DNA of 64,000 nucleotides from Pseudomonas arsenicoxydans. GTDB lineage: Bacteria > Pseudomonadota > Gammaproteobacteria > Pseudomonadales > Pseudomonadaceae. The position numbers and the translations under genes are program-made. Under the pieces are notes generated by a model. That model searched no databases. It was not told where the DNA came from and was given only the letters and a program-made list of their open reading frames with translations. This document shows, piece after piece, positions 17,429 through 26,489 of the stretch; position 1 is the stretch's first letter, and each line of letters starts with the position of its first letter. The stretch lies in the NCBI RefSeq assembly GCF_006438915.1, contig NZ_RCZE01000003.1, positions 1-64,000 on the forward strand, given 5' to 3'.

Positions 17429-19180
17429 TCAGCCGATACCGGCCAACAGACTGCGGGCGGTCTGCTTGAGCGGTTCGTCGCCGTCCTTGAGCAATTCGTT
17501 GAGCAGCTTGATCGCGCGGTCGAGGTCGCCATCGTCGATGCAGGTCTGGGCTTGCTCCAGTTTGCCGGCGTTGGATGGCACCGCCGGGGCCAGGCTCAGC
17601 GGTTCAAGTTGCAGAGACTGAGGCGCATCGTTGAATTCGTCGAGGAAGTCGTCATCCAGCGTTGGCGTGTCAGGTTCAGGGTCCCATTCCAGTTCAGACG
17701 CTTGCTGAGACAACTCGTCAGGCAGCTCGTACACGTCGGGCATCACGTGCAGGTTCGAGGTGAAGGTCAGCTCGTCCGAAGGTTTAGCGGTAGCCGGTGG
17801 GCTGTCAAAAGGACTGACCAGATCCCAATTTGAATCCATCGACATTTCATCCAGGTTCAACTGGAATTCATCGTTGGGCACAGCGTCCACAGGGGCGACT
17901 ACGGGCGCAGCCTCCACAGGTGCGGCACTGCTCAGCTTCGGAAGGCTGGCGCGGATATCCTGTAGTTTTTGTGGGTCGAACCCGGCGTCTCGCAGGCTGC
18001 TTTCCTGCGTGTCATAGGCCGTCACATCACCTTGTTTGCCGAGCACCTCCAGCAACTGTACCGCCAGATCCGTGCGCTGAGGTTCCTTGATCAGCGCGTC
18101 TCGCAACATGGCAGCGGCTTCGGAAAATCGGCCATAGGTCAGGTAGATGCCGACCCCTTCCAGCACATTGCTCGCTGGGGCTTCTTCACGATGATCGGAC
18201 GCTGGTCTAAAAACAGGCTTTTGCACCAATGACGGCGCAGGATGATCGAGCATCGGCTCCTGCCGTGTTGGCAAATCGGGGGCGGCCTCGGGCAAGTCCG
18301 CCACCTGCTGACGTCGATGACGAAGGAACAACCCGAGCAGCACCAAAGCCACCAGTGCCAGCAGTGCCAGCAGCCCGATAATCAATGGCCAATTCGTCGC
18401 TTCCTCGACAACGGCAGGCGCGGGCACGGCAGCCAACGGCGCAGTGGGCTCGGCTGGTGGTTGTTTGACTTCAGCCAATTGGGTTTGCAGTTCGGTGATC
18501 TGCTTTTTCTGATCGGCGATCTGCTCGTCCTGAGCCGCCAGCTTCGCATTCAACTCATCGATGGTTTTTTGCAGCTGCTGGTTTTGCAGGACAGTGGCGG
18601 CCAGTTGCTCGGCCACAACGGGATCACTCACAGGCGCGACGGCAGGTTGCGCGGCAGCGGGTTTCTTCACGGGGGCTGCTGGCGCACTGGCCGGTTTGAC
18701 GGTCGGAAATGCAGAAGGCTGAGGTTCGGCAACCGGCTCATCAGCGACGGGTTCAATCCCCGGAGTGCCCGGCGGATCAATCAGTACCGTGTATTCGCGC
18801 AGCAAGCGCCCGTTGGGCTGATTGAGCTGCACCACGAAATTCAGAAAAGGTTCTTTGACCGCTTTGCTGGAGGTCACCCGGATCAGGCTGCGATTGCCTC
18901 GCAGAATAGGGGTGAATTTCAGGTTGTTGAGGAAGAACACCCGCTCGACGCCAGCACGGCTGAACTCATCCGCCGTCGCCAGGCTGACGGACAACTCGCC
19001 CTCCTCCAGGCCACCGACATCCACCAGGGCGATGTCTGCACTCAACGGCTGGTTCAGCGCCGAGTGGAGCGTGATGTCCCCCAAGCCCAGCGCAGGTGCC
19101 AATGCCGAGTAGGTAATAGCGCCACCGACCAGAAACAGCCTGACGCCACACCGTAAAACCAACCGCCAACTCTCGAGCAT
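17429..19180 (-). CDS. FimV-like protein, short paralogue
   Basis: A 583-residue protein with a signal peptide and the FimV N-terminal domain (GLGDITLHSALNQPLSADIA, a region that precedes peptidoglycan binding in FimV). This is followed by a Pro/Ala-rich stretch, a coiled coil (about 215-260), one membrane segment (NWPLIIGLLALLALVALVLL), and a C-terminal FimV domain with a TPR-like helix pair (LEQAQTCIDDGDLDRAIKLL). Classic FimV is over 900 residues and has a LysM domain, which I do not see here. ATG 19180 has AAGGG six bases upstream; 19186 has no spacing. Confidence 0.82.
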   Translation of the reverse strand: MLESWRLVLRCGVRLFLVGGAITYSALAPALGLGDITLHSALNQPLSADIALVDVGGLEEGELSVSLATADEFSRAGVERVFFLNNLKFTPILRGNRSLIRVTSSKAVKEPFLNFVVQLNQPNGRLLREYTVLIDPPGTPGIEPVADEPVAEPQPSAFPTVKPASAPAAPVKKPAAAQPAVAPVSDPVVAEQLAATVLQNQQLQKTIDELNAKLAAQDEQIADQKKQITELQTQLAEVKQPPAEPTAPLAAVPAPAVVEEATNWPLIIGLLALLALVALVLLGLFLRHRRQQVADLPEAAPDLPTRQEPMLDHPAPSLVQKPVFRPASDHREEAPASNVLEGVGIYLTYGRFSEAAAMLRDALIKEPQRTDLAVQLLEVLGKQGDVTAYDTQESSLRDAGFDPQKLQDIRASLPKLSSAAPVEAAPVVAPVDAVPNDEFQLNLDEMSMDSNWDLVSPFDSPPATAKPSDELTFTSNLHVMPDVYELPDELSQQASELEWDPEPDTPTLDDDFLDEFNDAPQSLQLEPLSLAPAVPSNAGKLEQAQTCIDDGDLDRAIKLLNELLKDGDEPLKQTARSLLAGIG

Positions 19181-19307
19181 GAGCATCCCTTAGATAACAG
19201 AACCAACCTATGCGTGTTTGCACATCCGGTACGAACACGATATTGCCTAGTAGTTCTTTATAGTCTGCCCAACGGGGTATCTCAAAAGTCTGGCGAGTGG
19301 TTATGCC

Positions 19308-19742
19308 TCAAGATTTTTCCAGATTGCCCAGAATATGTCCGTGAACCCGCATGCACACCTTCAGATCCGCCTCATCGACACCTTCAAACAGCTCAAGGCG
19401 CAGTTGCGTGGCGATGGTTTCAATTTGTTCGATCAGGGGACGGGCCGGTGCGCAGAGGACAATTTTTTTCGCCCTACGGTCTTCCAGCACGGCTTGGCGC
19501 TGTACCAGGCCTTGGGTTTCAAGGCTGTCGAGCAAACGGGCCAGCGTCGGCCCTTCGACACCAACGCTTTGCGCCAGCTCACGTTGGGTCGGGGCTTCCT
19601 CGAAACGGGCCAGGTGCAGAAGCACCAGCCAGCGTGCCTGGGACAGTCCTAGACCGGCGAGACGGCGGTCCAGTTCGGCACGCCAGCCACGCGACATCTG
19701 GGCCAATTGCATGCCAAAGCGGTGTTGATCGGTTAACGGCAT
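19308..19742 (-). CDS. MarR/SlyA-family transcriptional regulator
   Basis: A 144-residue winged-helix regulator with the recognition region TQRELAQSVGVEGPTLARLL and wing LEDRRAKKIVLCAPARPLIE, most like SlyA. MarR regulators usually repress their own promoter and respond to small phenolic ligands. An AT-rich inverted repeat (19761-19791) lies upstream of the start and could be its own operator. It has no obvious target gene next to it: fimV-like and recQ are on the same strand around it. Confidence 0.87.
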   Translation of the reverse strand: MPLTDQHRFGMQLAQMSRGWRAELDRRLAGLGLSQARWLVLLHLARFEEAPTQRELAQSVGVEGPTLARLLDSLETQGLVQRQAVLEDRRAKKIVLCAPARPLIEQIETIATQLRLELFEGVDEADLKVCMRVHGHILGNLEKS

Positions 19743-19760
19743 AAAACACTCATGATTAGA

Positions 19761-19791
19761 CTGAAATTAATTAAAACTAATTATTAGTCAG
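19761..19791. promoter_or_regulatory. Candidate MarR-type operator
   Basis: An imperfect AT-rich palindrome beginning CTGAAATTAATTA and ending TAATTATTAGTCAG lies 18 bases upstream of the MarR start. The ends (CTGA/TCAG) and inner TAATTA boxes are complementary. Position and composition suit a MarR/SlyA operator; binding is inferred. Confidence 0.3.
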
Positions 19792-19861
19792 CTAAGCATG
19801 GCCGCTGGATTGAGGCAAGGTTTGGTCTGTAGTGAATCGTTACATCAACCTACAGGACCGC

Positions 19862-21988
19862 TTAAACCTCAAATTCCGATTGCAGGGCGGCACGCACGCA
19901 GTACAAAACGCCTTCCGGCACCCGCCCGGCGAACAGCGCGGCGATCTCCGACACCGCTGGCAATTCACCCTCGCCGTCGAGGAACGCATCCTGGACTTCG
20001 CCCATCAATTCTTCAGGCAGGTCCAGCGCTTGTTCCAAAGACAGCTGCTGCTTGCCAATCGCTTCGGCAAGCATGGTGTAGACGTTCTTCTCCGAGCACT
20101 GCAGTTGACCGGCGATTTGTACGGGCGTCATGCCGGCGCGAGCCAGAGTGATCAGTTCGTGGCGCACGTCGGCCACGACTTTCGGTGCCTCGACCTGACC
20201 GCCCAGCACTTCGAGGAAAGCCTCGCCGTAACGCTCGAGTTTGCGCGCACCCACACCGCTGACCGCGGCCATTTCCGCCAGCGAAGTCGGCTGGCTGCGG
20301 AGCATTTCCAGCAGCGTCGAATCGGGGAAAATGACGTACGGCGGCACGCCATGTTCTTCGGCGAGTTTGCGTCGCAGGGCACGCAAGGCTTCCCATTGTT
20401 CGCGTTCTTCGCCACGCACCAGTTGGCTCGCCGGGCTCTTGCTGCTTTTCGCGGTGGTTTGCGGCTTGAGGTCGCGGCGCAGTTCCAGGGTCACTTCGCC
20501 CTTGAGCAGCGGCCGGCAGGTGTCGCTCAGGCGCAGGCCGCCATAGCCTTCGAGGTCGATGTCGGCCAGACCGCGGGCAACCAGCTGACGGAACAGGGAG
20601 CGCCATTCGCTCTCGCCCATCGCCTTGCCGACGCCAAATACGGACAGATGCTGATGGCCAATGCTGCGGATTTTTTCGTTGTCCTTACCCAGCAATACGT
20701 CGACCAGATGCCCGACGCCGTAACGCTGACCGGTGCGGTAAATCGCAGAAAGCGCCTGACGGGCCGGCTCGGTGGCGTCCCAGGTCTGCACGCCGTCGAC
20801 ACAGTTGTCGCAATGGCCGCATGGCTCGGGCATGTCTTCGTCGAAGTAGGCCAGCAACGTCTGGCGACGGCAGCGGGTTTCTTCACAGAGCGAGAGCATC
20901 GCGTCGAGCTTGTGCTGCTCCAGACGTTTGTGTCGCTCGTCGCCTTCGGAGTTCTGCAACATTTGCTTGAGCATCACCACGTCTTGCAGGCCGTAGGCCA
21001 TCCAGGCATCTGCCGGCAGGCCGTCACGACCGCCGCGACCGGTTTCCTGGTAATACGCCTCAAGGGATTTTGGCAAATCGAGGTGAGCGACAAAACGCAC
21101 GTTGGGTTTGTCGATGCCCATGCCGAACGCCACGGTGGCGACCATGATCAGGCCCTCCTCGTTGAGGAAGCGCTTCTGGTGATGGGCCCGGGTTTCGTTG
21201 GGCAAACCCGCGTGATACGGCAGCGCCGGGAAGCCTTGTTCGCTGAGGAACACCGCCACTTCGTCGACTTTCTTGCGCGACAGGCAGTAAACGATGCCGG
21301 CATCACTGCGACGCTCGGCGAGGAAGGCCAGCAACTGCTTGCGTGGCTGCTCCTTGGGCACGATGCGGTAGAAAATGTTCGGGCGGTCGAAGCTCGACAG
21401 GAAGCGTTCGGCGTCTTGCAGATGCAGGCGCTCGACGATTTCTTCGCGGGTCCGCTTGTCGGCCGTAGCGGTCAGGGCGATGCGCGGCACGTTAGGGAAC
21501 AACTCTGCCAACTGCCCCAGTTGCAGGTATTCGCGACGGAAGTCATGGCCCCATTGCGATACGCAGTGCGCTTCGTCGATGGCGAACAGGGCGATTTCAA
21601 GACTTTGCAGGAAAGCCAGCATGCGTGGCTGGACCAGACGCTCGGGCGCCAGGTAGAGCATCTTCACTTCGCCGCGCTTGATGCGGGCCGCGAGGTCACG
21701 CTGTTGTTCGGCGCTCAGCGTGGAGTTCAATGCAGCGGCCGCGACGCCAAGCTCTTCGAGGGTGGCGACCTGGTCGTCCATCAACGCGATCAGCGGCGAT
21801 ACCACCACAGCCAGGCCTTCGCGCAACAGCGCCGGCACCTGGAAGCACAAGGATTTGCCGCCACCGGTAGGCATCAGTACCAGGGCGTCGCCGCCGCTGG
21901 CCACGCGCTCAATGATTGCACCCTGACGGCCACGGAAACTGTCGTAGCCGAAGATGTCCTTGAGGACGCGTTGAGCCTGTTCGAGCAT
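19862..21988 (-). CDS. recQ: ATP-dependent DNA helicase RecQ
   Basis: A 708-residue RecQ. Walker A is MPTGGGKS at residues 39-46, the DEAH box is at 138-141, motif VI is [10 protein letters not shown], and the four zinc-binding cysteines follow (CEETRCRRQ and CGHCDNC). After the RQC winged helix comes an HRDC domain (about 525-605), then a C-terminal extension of about 100 residues that is longer than in E. coli RecQ (about 610). RecQ unwinds recombination and stalled-fork structures. The ATG at 21988 begins the conserved [15 protein letters not shown]. Confidence 0.95.
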   Translation of the reverse strand: MLEQAQRVLKDIFGYDSFRGRQGAIIERVASGGDALVLMPTGGGKSLCFQVPALLREGLAVVVSPLIALMDDQVATLEELGVAAAALNSTLSAEQQRDLAARIKRGEVKMLYLAPERLVQPRMLAFLQSLEIALFAIDEAHCVSQWGHDFRREYLQLGQLAELFPNVPRIALTATADKRTREEIVERLHLQDAERFLSSFDRPNIFYRIVPKEQPRKQLLAFLAERRSDAGIVYCLSRKKVDEVAVFLSEQGFPALPYHAGLPNETRAHHQKRFLNEEGLIMVATVAFGMGIDKPNVRFVAHLDLPKSLEAYYQETGRGGRDGLPADAWMAYGLQDVVMLKQMLQNSEGDERHKRLEQHKLDAMLSLCEETRCRRQTLLAYFDEDMPEPCGHCDNCVDGVQTWDATEPARQALSAIYRTGQRYGVGHLVDVLLGKDNEKIRSIGHQHLSVFGVGKAMGESEWRSLFRQLVARGLADIDLEGYGGLRLSDTCRPLLKGEVTLELRRDLKPQTTAKSSKSPASQLVRGEEREQWEALRALRRKLAEEHGVPPYVIFPDSTLLEMLRSQPTSLAEMAAVSGVGARKLERYGEAFLEVLGGQVEAPKVVADVRHELITLARAGMTPVQIAGQLQCSEKNVYTMLAEAIGKQQLSLEQALDLPEELMGEVQDAFLDGEGELPAVSEIAALFAGRVPEGVLYCVRAALQSEFEV

Positions 21989-22211
21989 AAAAACTCCAAA
22001 AATCACAAAAACATCCCTGCAAGGCTGGTTCAGAACTACACAAGCTGCACTGACAAATCGTAAGTGCGCATTGCATGGCGCTTCACATTCCAGCCGCGAC
22101 GCCGGCAGGGCATCACAAAACGCGCGAGTATACCCGAGGCCTCCCTTGCGCAGGGCACCGCTGATAAGACACATGAACCCAATGCAACAAAGAACCCTGT
22201 GGAGTGAGCAA

Positions 22212-22342
22212 TGTGGTGAGGGGGCTTGCCCCCGTTGGGTCGCGGAGCGGCCCCAAAACTGCAATCACCGTGTATCAGATACACAGGGTGCAATTTTTTA
22301 CGACTGCTACGCGGCCGAACGGGGGCAAGCCCCCTCGCCACC
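22212..22342. repeat. Second-family inverted repeat, GGGGGC variant
   Basis: TGTGGTGAGGGGGCTTGCCC at the left is mirrored by GGGGGCAAGCCCCCTCGCCA at the right, with the interior containing CGGAGCGGCCCC and the related inverted TACGCGGCCGAA. It lies in the 473-base gap between recQ and the yecA-like gene. I see no gene in the rest of that gap. Confidence 0.85.
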
Positions 22343-22461
22343 TAGCTCGCTCCCACAGGGAATGCGGTGTTCTGAGGCTGCAAATATCCCGCGCGGCTGG
22401 CCTGAGCGCTCAAGAAGGCCTAGAATTCCCGCATCTGTTTATTTCCCAAGGTAGCCCTTTA

Positions 22462-23049
22462 ATGTCCTTCGCTGAGCAACTAACCCGTTTGCAAGTCTTC
22501 CTCGACGCCGACGAACTGCATGACGAGGCGCTGGACTATGTGGCCGCCCATGGCTACCTCACTGCGCTGTCGATCTGTTCGGAAGAAGTACCGGACCGCG
22601 AATGGATCGACGCCCTCTTCGCCGAAGAGCCGCACTACGCCGACGACACCGAGCGTGAAGCCATTGAATCCACCCTGCTCGCCCTCAAGGCTCACATCGC
22701 TCGCCAATTGGCGTCCGACGAAGAGTTCGAGCTGCCGTGCGAGCTGGACCTGGGTGAAGATCCGGATGACTCCGACCTGCGCGGCTGGTGCATCGGTTTC
22801 ATGGAAGGCGTGTTCCTGCGCGAAGCCGCCTGGTTCGAAACCGCCGAAGACGAAGTCAGCGAAATGCTCCTGCCGATCATGGTTGGTTCGGGCCTGTTCG
22901 ACGAACAGCCAGAGTTCGAAGACATCGCCAAAGATGCCAACCTGATGGACGACATGATCGTGCAGATCCCGGAAGCCCTGACCGCCCTGTACCTGCTGTG
23001 CAACGCGCCAGACGAAAAACCGGCGATCCTCAAGCCACGTCACCACTAA
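22462..23049 (+). CDS. YecA/UPF0149 family protein
   Basis: A 195-residue acidic, mainly helical protein of the YecA/YgfB (UPF0149) family. The LRGWCIGFMEGVFLREAAWF segment is typical. It lacks the C-terminal SEC-C zinc motif that some YecA proteins have. The function is not established. ATG 22462 begins MSFAEQLTRLQVFLD after AAGGTAGCCC. It is followed 10 bases later by the YbaN-like gene and the two are probably cotranscribed. Confidence 0.85.
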   Translation: MSFAEQLTRLQVFLDADELHDEALDYVAAHGYLTALSICSEEVPDREWIDALFAEEPHYADDTEREAIESTLLALKAHIARQLASDEEFELPCELDLGEDPDDSDLRGWCIGFMEGVFLREAAWFETAEDEVSEMLLPIMVGSGLFDEQPEFEDIAKDANLMDDMIVQIPEALTALYLLCNAPDEKPAILKPRHH

Positions 23050-23059
23050 GGTTTTGCCT

Positions 23060-23455
23060 ATGGACAACCCCATAGGCAACCGCTCCCTGATGTTGCGTTA
23101 CGTGCTGCTGGCCATCGGCTGGCTGAGCGTAGCGCTGGGAGTGATCGGGATTTTCCTGCCGATATTGCCCACCACGCCTTTCCTGTTGCTGGCCGCCGCG
23201 TGCTTCGCCCGCAGTTCGCCGCGTTTCTATCAGTGGCTGGTGGAGCATCCTCGGCTGGGCCCGTGGATTCGCGACTACCTCGACGGCAACGGCATCCCTC
23301 TCAAAGGCAAGGTCTACGCCATCGGGCTGATGTGGGCGAGCATCCTGTTCTCCTGCTACCTGGTGCCCCTGCCGTGGGCCCGCGGCTTCATGCTGACCAG
23401 CGCCGTGCTCGTCACGTTCTACATCCTCAAGCAAAAAACCCTGCAAAAGCCCTGA
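23060..23455 (+). CDS. YbaN/DUF454 membrane protein
   Basis: A 131-residue protein with three to four membrane segments and the DUF454 hallmarks GIFLPILPTTPFLLLAA and CFARSSPRFYQWL followed by HPRLGPWIRDY. The function is not established. I chose ATG 23060; the preceding TTG at 23054 would add two residues. It lies immediately behind the yecA-like gene. Confidence 0.87.
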   Translation: MDNPIGNRSLMLRYVLLAIGWLSVALGVIGIFLPILPTTPFLLLAAACFARSSPRFYQWLVEHPRLGPWIRDYLDGNGIPLKGKVYAIGLMWASILFSCYLVPLPWARGFMLTSAVLVTFYILKQKTLQKP

Positions 23456-23467
23456 CTGTTGCGCTTT

Positions 23468-23599
23468 TGTGGCGAGGGAGCTTGCTCCCGCTGGGTTGCG
23501 AAGCGACCCCAACCCTGCAGACCAAATTCCTCCTGACACAACACGCTGACTGGTTTGCGACTGCTACGCAGCCGAGCGGGAGCAAGCTCCCTCGCCACA
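23468..23599. repeat. Second-family inverted repeat, complete
   Basis: TGTGGCGAGGGAGCTTGCTC with GGGTTGCGAAGCGACCCC at the left is mirrored by CTACGCAGCCGAGCGGGAGC and AAGCTCCCTCGCCACA at the right. It fills much of the gap before lapG. Confidence 0.9.
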
Positions 23600-23701
23600 A
23601 GAGCCTCCTCACTACAGGCAGTCAGTACCCACCCGACAATTTGTCCGTCCTCGCTGGAAACTCCGCCTAGACTTCAGTCATCTGCACGCGAGCAGCCAGA
23701 C

Positions 23702-24409
23702 ATGTCACGTCGTCCGCGTAGTCCAGGATGGTCAACGCTCCGACTTCGGCTCGGCGGGTGGCTGCTGTTGGTCAGTTTTCTGCTGACTGGGTTGGGCAGT
23801 GTCCTTGCTGACTGGGACTTTTCGCTGATCCTGCAAACCGCCGAAAAACGCTACGGCCCTCTCGGCCCCGCTCAAGGAAGAATCGAGGCCTGGAGTCAAA
23901 TGCTCAAGGGCGAACTCAACCAGCCCGAGCGCGAGCAACTGAACGCGGTCAATCGCTTCTTCAATCAGCAGCTGAATTTTCAGGACGACATGCGCATCTG
24001 GCGTCAGACCGATTACTGGGCCACGCCAGAAGAATCGCTGATCAAAGGCGCCGGCGACTGTGAAGACTACGCACTGGCAAAGTATTTCAGCCTGCGCTAC
24101 CTCGGCGTTCCCAGCGAGAAACTGCGCATCACCTACGTCAAAGCCCTCACCCAGAACCAGGCGCACATGGTGTTGACCTTTTACAGCAGCCCCACGGCCG
24201 AACCGCTGGTGCTGGATAACCTGATCAGCGAAATTCGTCCCGCGTCCCAGCGCAAGGACCTGTTGCCGGTGTACGCCTTCAACGCCGAAGGTTTGTACTT
24301 GCCCGGCGCCAATGGCGGCAAACGCAGCGGCGATACAAAAAAACTGTCGCGCTGGCAAGACGTGTTGAAAAAAATGCAAGCCGAAGGATTCGCCGTGGGC
24401 GAGGGCTAG
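23702..24409 (+). CDS. lapG: LapG periplasmic cysteine protease
   Basis: A 235-residue transglutaminase-like (BTLCP) protease. It has an N-terminal membrane segment or signal (about 17-36) and the catalytic triad Cys120 (GAGDCEDYALAKY), His155 (QAHMVL) and Asp172 (LVLDNL). Asp119 and Glu121 flank the cysteine, as do the Ca2+ ligands of P. fluorescens LapG. LapG cuts LapA near its N-terminus and releases it from the outer membrane when c-di-GMP is low. It is followed 22 bases later by lapD, its inhibitor, and its substrate lapA is about 10 kb downstream. Confidence 0.95.
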   Translation: MSRRPRSPGWSTLRLRLGGWLLLVSFLLTGLGSVLADWDFSLILQTAEKRYGPLGPAQGRIEAWSQMLKGELNQPEREQLNAVNRFFNQQLNFQDDMRIWRQTDYWATPEESLIKGAGDCEDYALAKYFSLRYLGVPSEKLRITYVKALTQNQAHMVLTFYSSPTAEPLVLDNLISEIRPASQRKDLLPVYAFNAEGLYLPGANGGKRSGDTKKLSRWQDVLKKMQAEGFAVGEG

Positions 24410-24431
24410 CCGTCATAGCAAGGAGCGTTTT

Positions 24432-26372
24432 ATGTCACTGCGCAAACAGTTGTTTCTCGCCATTTGGCTGTTCCTGCTGGTGGCCTTCAGCGGCAGTTTT
24501 TTTGTCAGCCTGGAAAGCTCTCGCGAACAGATGCTCGGCCAGTTGCGCTCCCACGCCCAGGACGCCGCGACCGCCCTGGGTTTGTCACTGACCGCGCAAA
24601 TCGACGACCCGGCCATGATCGAGTTGATGGTCAGCTCGATTTACGACAGCGGCTATTTCCGCAGCATCCGCGTGGTCAATATCGTCGATGAACAGGTGTT
24701 GGTGGAACGCAGCGCCCCCGAAAAAATCGATGGCGTTCCGGGCTGGTTCGTCAGGCTTGTCAATCTACGTCCCGAAGGCGGCGACGCGCTGATCATGCGT
24801 GGCTGGGAACAGGTGGCGCGGGTCGAAGTGTTGAGCAATCCGCAATTCGCCCTGGCCAAACTCTGGGACAGCACGCTCGGCAGTCTGCTCTGGCTGTTGG
24901 TTTGCGGAATGCTCAGTGCCGTGTTCGGTGGTTGGTTGTTGCGTCGGCAATTGCGCCCGCTCGACAAAATGGTCAAACAGGCCGAGGCCATCAGCAAACG
25001 CGAGTTCCTGAGCCTGCCAAAACTGCCGCGCACCCCGGAACTGCGGCGCGTGGTGCTGGCGATGAACCAGATGGTCGAGAAGCTCAAGGCGCTGTTCGCC
25101 GAAGAAGCCACGCGCAGTGAAAAACTGCGGGCCGAGTCCTATCAGGACAACCTCACCGGTCTGGCCAATCGCCGTTTGTTGGATGAACAACTGGCCGATC
25201 AGTTGCTGATCAGCGAACAGAGCAGCACCGGCCATTTGCTGATGCTGAGAGTCAACGACCTGATCGGCCTCAACCAGCGTTTGGGTGGTCAGCGCACCGA
25301 TGCGTTGATCAGCGCCGTCGGCGAACTGCTCAAGCGCCTGACGCATTTGCCGCAACGTCGCACCTGGCTGGCGGCACGCAATCGCGGCGGTGAATTCAGC
25401 CTGCTGACACCGGGCCTGGACGGTGCCGACGCTGAACGCCTGGCCTCGGAAATCAGTGCGACCCTGGAAAACCTGCGCCTGACCGGCGCCAGCGATTGCA
25501 TGCCGGTGGCGCATTTGGGCATCGTCCCCTACCACCCCGGCGAACCGCCCAGCGACGTGCTGCTGCGCCTCGATCAAGCGCTGACGCAAGCCCGACAACA
25601 CCCCGAGCGGCCGTGGGTTCATCTGGCCGATACCACCGCCGCGAACAACCACTCCCAGCATGACTGGCGCGCCTGGATCGACGACGCCCTGACCCACGGC
25701 AAACTGCAGCTGTATTTCCAACCCGTGGTGCAATGCGCCGACACCAGCCAGGTGCTGCACCACAAAGTCCTCGCGCGCCTGCTCGACCCAAGCGGTGAAG
25801 CCATCGCCGCCGGGCATTTCCTGCCGTGGATCGAGCGCCTCGGCTGGTCAGCGCGGTTTGACCTGGCGATGCTCGAAGCGACCCTCGACTACCTCGTCGT
25901 CAACCGCTGGCCCCTGGCGTTAAGCCTGTCCGGCAGCACCCTGCGCGATCCGGCGCAGCTGCGAGAAATCATCGACTTGCTCGACTCACTGCCCGAGCTG
26001 GCCCATCTGCTGATACTGGAAATCGACGAACGCCAACTACCGCCCCCCGATGAACTGCAACGCCTGAGCCACAGCCTGCTCGACACCGGTTACCGCATCG
26101 GCTTGCAGCACTTTGGTGGCAGCTTCAGCCAGATCGGCAACCTGACGCAGCTGGGCCTGGCGTATTTGAAAATCGATGGCGCATACATCCGCAGCATTGA
26201 TGTGCAGCCTGACAAAAGACTATTTATTGATGCGATTTTCCGGGCGACCAACAGCATTGATTTACCGTTGATTGCGGAGATGGTGGAGACGCAGGGGGAG
26301 TTGGAGGTGATTCGGGAACTGGGGTTGTTTGGGGTGATGGGAAGACTGATTGGGCCGCCGGAGCCGATGTGA
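24432..26372 (+). CDS. lapD: LapD c-di-GMP receptor
   Basis: A 646-residue inner-membrane protein: TM1 (about 6-25), a periplasmic LapG-binding domain with Trp125 (RGWEQVARVE; the Trp known to insert into LapG), TM2 (about 150-170), HAMP, a degenerate GGDEF domain (RGGEF at 318-322) and a degenerate EAL domain (KVLAR at 445-449 in place of EAL). Both catalytic motifs are lost, so it is a receptor, not an enzyme. When c-di-GMP binds the EAL domain, LapD holds LapG and LapA stays on the surface. AAGGAG precedes ATG 24432. Confidence 0.96.
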   Translation: MSLRKQLFLAIWLFLLVAFSGSFFVSLESSREQMLGQLRSHAQDAATALGLSLTAQIDDPAMIELMVSSIYDSGYFRSIRVVNIVDEQVLVERSAPEKIDGVPGWFVRLVNLRPEGGDALIMRGWEQVARVEVLSNPQFALAKLWDSTLGSLLWLLVCGMLSAVFGGWLLRRQLRPLDKMVKQAEAISKREFLSLPKLPRTPELRRVVLAMNQMVEKLKALFAEEATRSEKLRAESYQDNLTGLANRRLLDEQLADQLLISEQSSTGHLLMLRVNDLIGLNQRLGGQRTDALISAVGELLKRLTHLPQRRTWLAARNRGGEFSLLTPGLDGADAERLASEISATLENLRLTGASDCMPVAHLGIVPYHPGEPPSDVLLRLDQALTQARQHPERPWVHLADTTAANNHSQHDWRAWIDDALTHGKLQLYFQPVVQCADTSQVLHHKVLARLLDPSGEAIAAGHFLPWIERLGWSARFDLAMLEATLDYLVVNRWPLALSLSGSTLRDPAQLREIIDLLDSLPELAHLLILEIDERQLPPPDELQRLSHSLLDTGYRIGLQHFGGSFSQIGNLTQLGLAYLKIDGAYIRSIDVQPDKRLFIDAIFRATNSIDLPLIAEMVETQGELEVIRELGLFGVMGRLIGPPEPM

Positions 26373-26404
26373 GGGGGGCGACCGTTCGTCTTAAATCCGC
26401 ATCT

Positions 26405-26424
26405 ACCTGTCAGATATGACAGGT
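26405..26424. promoter_or_regulatory. Palindromic operator-like site, module 1
   Basis: ACCTGTCA-GATA-TGACAGGT has 8-base perfect arms and ends 65 bases before the start of the large gene. The equivalent place in module 2 (30167-30190) has a related palindrome with the same CTGTCAGAT core. I do not recognise a known regulator. Confidence 0.55.
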
Positions 26425-26489
26425 GCGCATATCCCTGAAAAACGCTCTGATAGCTTCTCTGCGTCATCAATGCGTCAGGAGCCTCAGAC

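Noticed and set aside
19832..22063. 743-codon plus-strand frame opposite recQ
   Set aside because: RecQ motifs are complete on the minus strand; the opposite frame is a codon-bias shadow.
25389..25400. Active diguanylate cyclase site in LapD
   Set aside because: The motif is RGGEF and the EAL motif is also lost, as expected for a receptor.
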